Assembly (NCBI GenBank): GCA_029207755.1
Contig: JARCOQ010000003.1
Coordinates: 92,272,646-92,336,645, forward strand
Direction: 5' to 3'
Origin: Chamaea fasciata
Lineage: Eukaryota; Chordata; Aves; Passeriformes; Sylviidae
Length of the DNA stretch: 64,000 nucleotides
Positions 63,626 through 64,000 of the stretch are shown here, piece after piece; positions within the stretch are counted from its first letter, which is position 1, and every line of letters begins with the position of its first letter. Below the pieces are notes generated by a model. That model was not told the DNA's origin. It was given only the letters and a program-made list of their open reading frames with translations, and searched no databases. Position numbers and translations under genes: made by a program.

Positions 63626-64000
63626 ATGCATTTAATGACAAATAATTACCTTTGTCTGTGACAAAAAATCTTAAAATGTACCGCTGGTTTCTTTTATTGA
63701 AATGCTGTTTGTAATGGAGAAATATAAAATGCTGTATGAAATTTCACATCTGTTTAAATTATCATCTCAAAAAATCTGACTTTGAGGAGATAAAACAATT
63801 CCAATAATAAATCTCATTTTTTTAAGATCGTATATGAATTACCTCTTATTTAGTAATTGCAGTCTATTTTCTTCCACTTTTCATTTAATGCACTCTATTG
63901 ATTTACAAGATAAACAAGGTGTAATTTTTAAAACATTTTTTAGTGCTTTTTGTTAATTGTAATTGTACTGTGTAGCCTAAAACTCATATATTTCCCAACT
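63626..64000. other. AT-rich intronic sequence at the window edge
   Basis: No feature is recognised. Confidence 0.55.

Larger units (their letters stand above)
50531..64000 (+). other. CSMD1: CSMD1 intron (5' part), continuing downstream of the window
   Basis: It begins with donor GTATGC. I looked for the expected continuation of the CUB domain and found none, so the intron is at least 13,470 nt if no exon was missed. It contains an ERVK-like LTR (58432-58960) and two minus-oriented CR1 pieces near the right edge. Confidence 0.75.

Overview
This is an AT-rich, intron-dominated vertebrate window, almost certainly from a bird and probably a passerine. The repeats are truncated CR1 LINEs plus many solo endogenous-retrovirus LTRs, with no Alu- or L1-like sequence. 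The only protein-coding signal is three short spliced exons on the + strand. There is no bacterial operon, CRISPR array, tRNA or rRNA.

Gene content. Exons at 39293-39380, 46221-46345 and 50409-50530 have canonical AG/GT borders and compatible phases (2 | 1 | 0 bases carried over). Joined, they encode one complete Sushi/CCP domain followed by the start of a CUB domain. The reading matches the N-terminal part of CSMD1 (CUB and Sushi multiple domains 1) as I remember the human protein, much better than CSMD2 or CSMD3. Everything else is CSMD1 intron: more than 39 kb upstream, 6.8 kb and 4.1 kb between the exons, and more than 13 kb downstream. I found no further exon, although short exons could escape reading by eye.

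Repeats. I place ten ERV LTR copies. Five have recognisable target-site duplications: 15681-17218 (TTGTT, exact), 18074-18659 (ATAGG, exact), 58432-58960 (TTGATT, exact), and 19307-19855 and 39448-40003 (5 bp, one mismatch each). A sixth, at 29979-30491, has a probable 6-bp duplication with one mismatch. Nine CR1 pieces are present. The longest (10975-12008, +) retains a piece of reverse transcriptase and the 3' end. Simple repeats include T42-(TG)n, (ATT)n, A39 and several A/C-rich or T/G-rich patches.

Items for a second look: an antisense LTR that begins only 67 nt after a CSMD1 splice donor; an ERVK-like LTR carrying a near-consensus CTCF core; four CAGCTG E-boxes at exact 10-bp spacing; an LTR family with degenerate internal repeats present in opposite orientations 8 kb apart; and a pair of related LTRs that have lost complementary promoter and polyadenylation signals. 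I see no evidence for a new protein system. The long open frames outside the exons lie in repeats, introns or antisense sequence.
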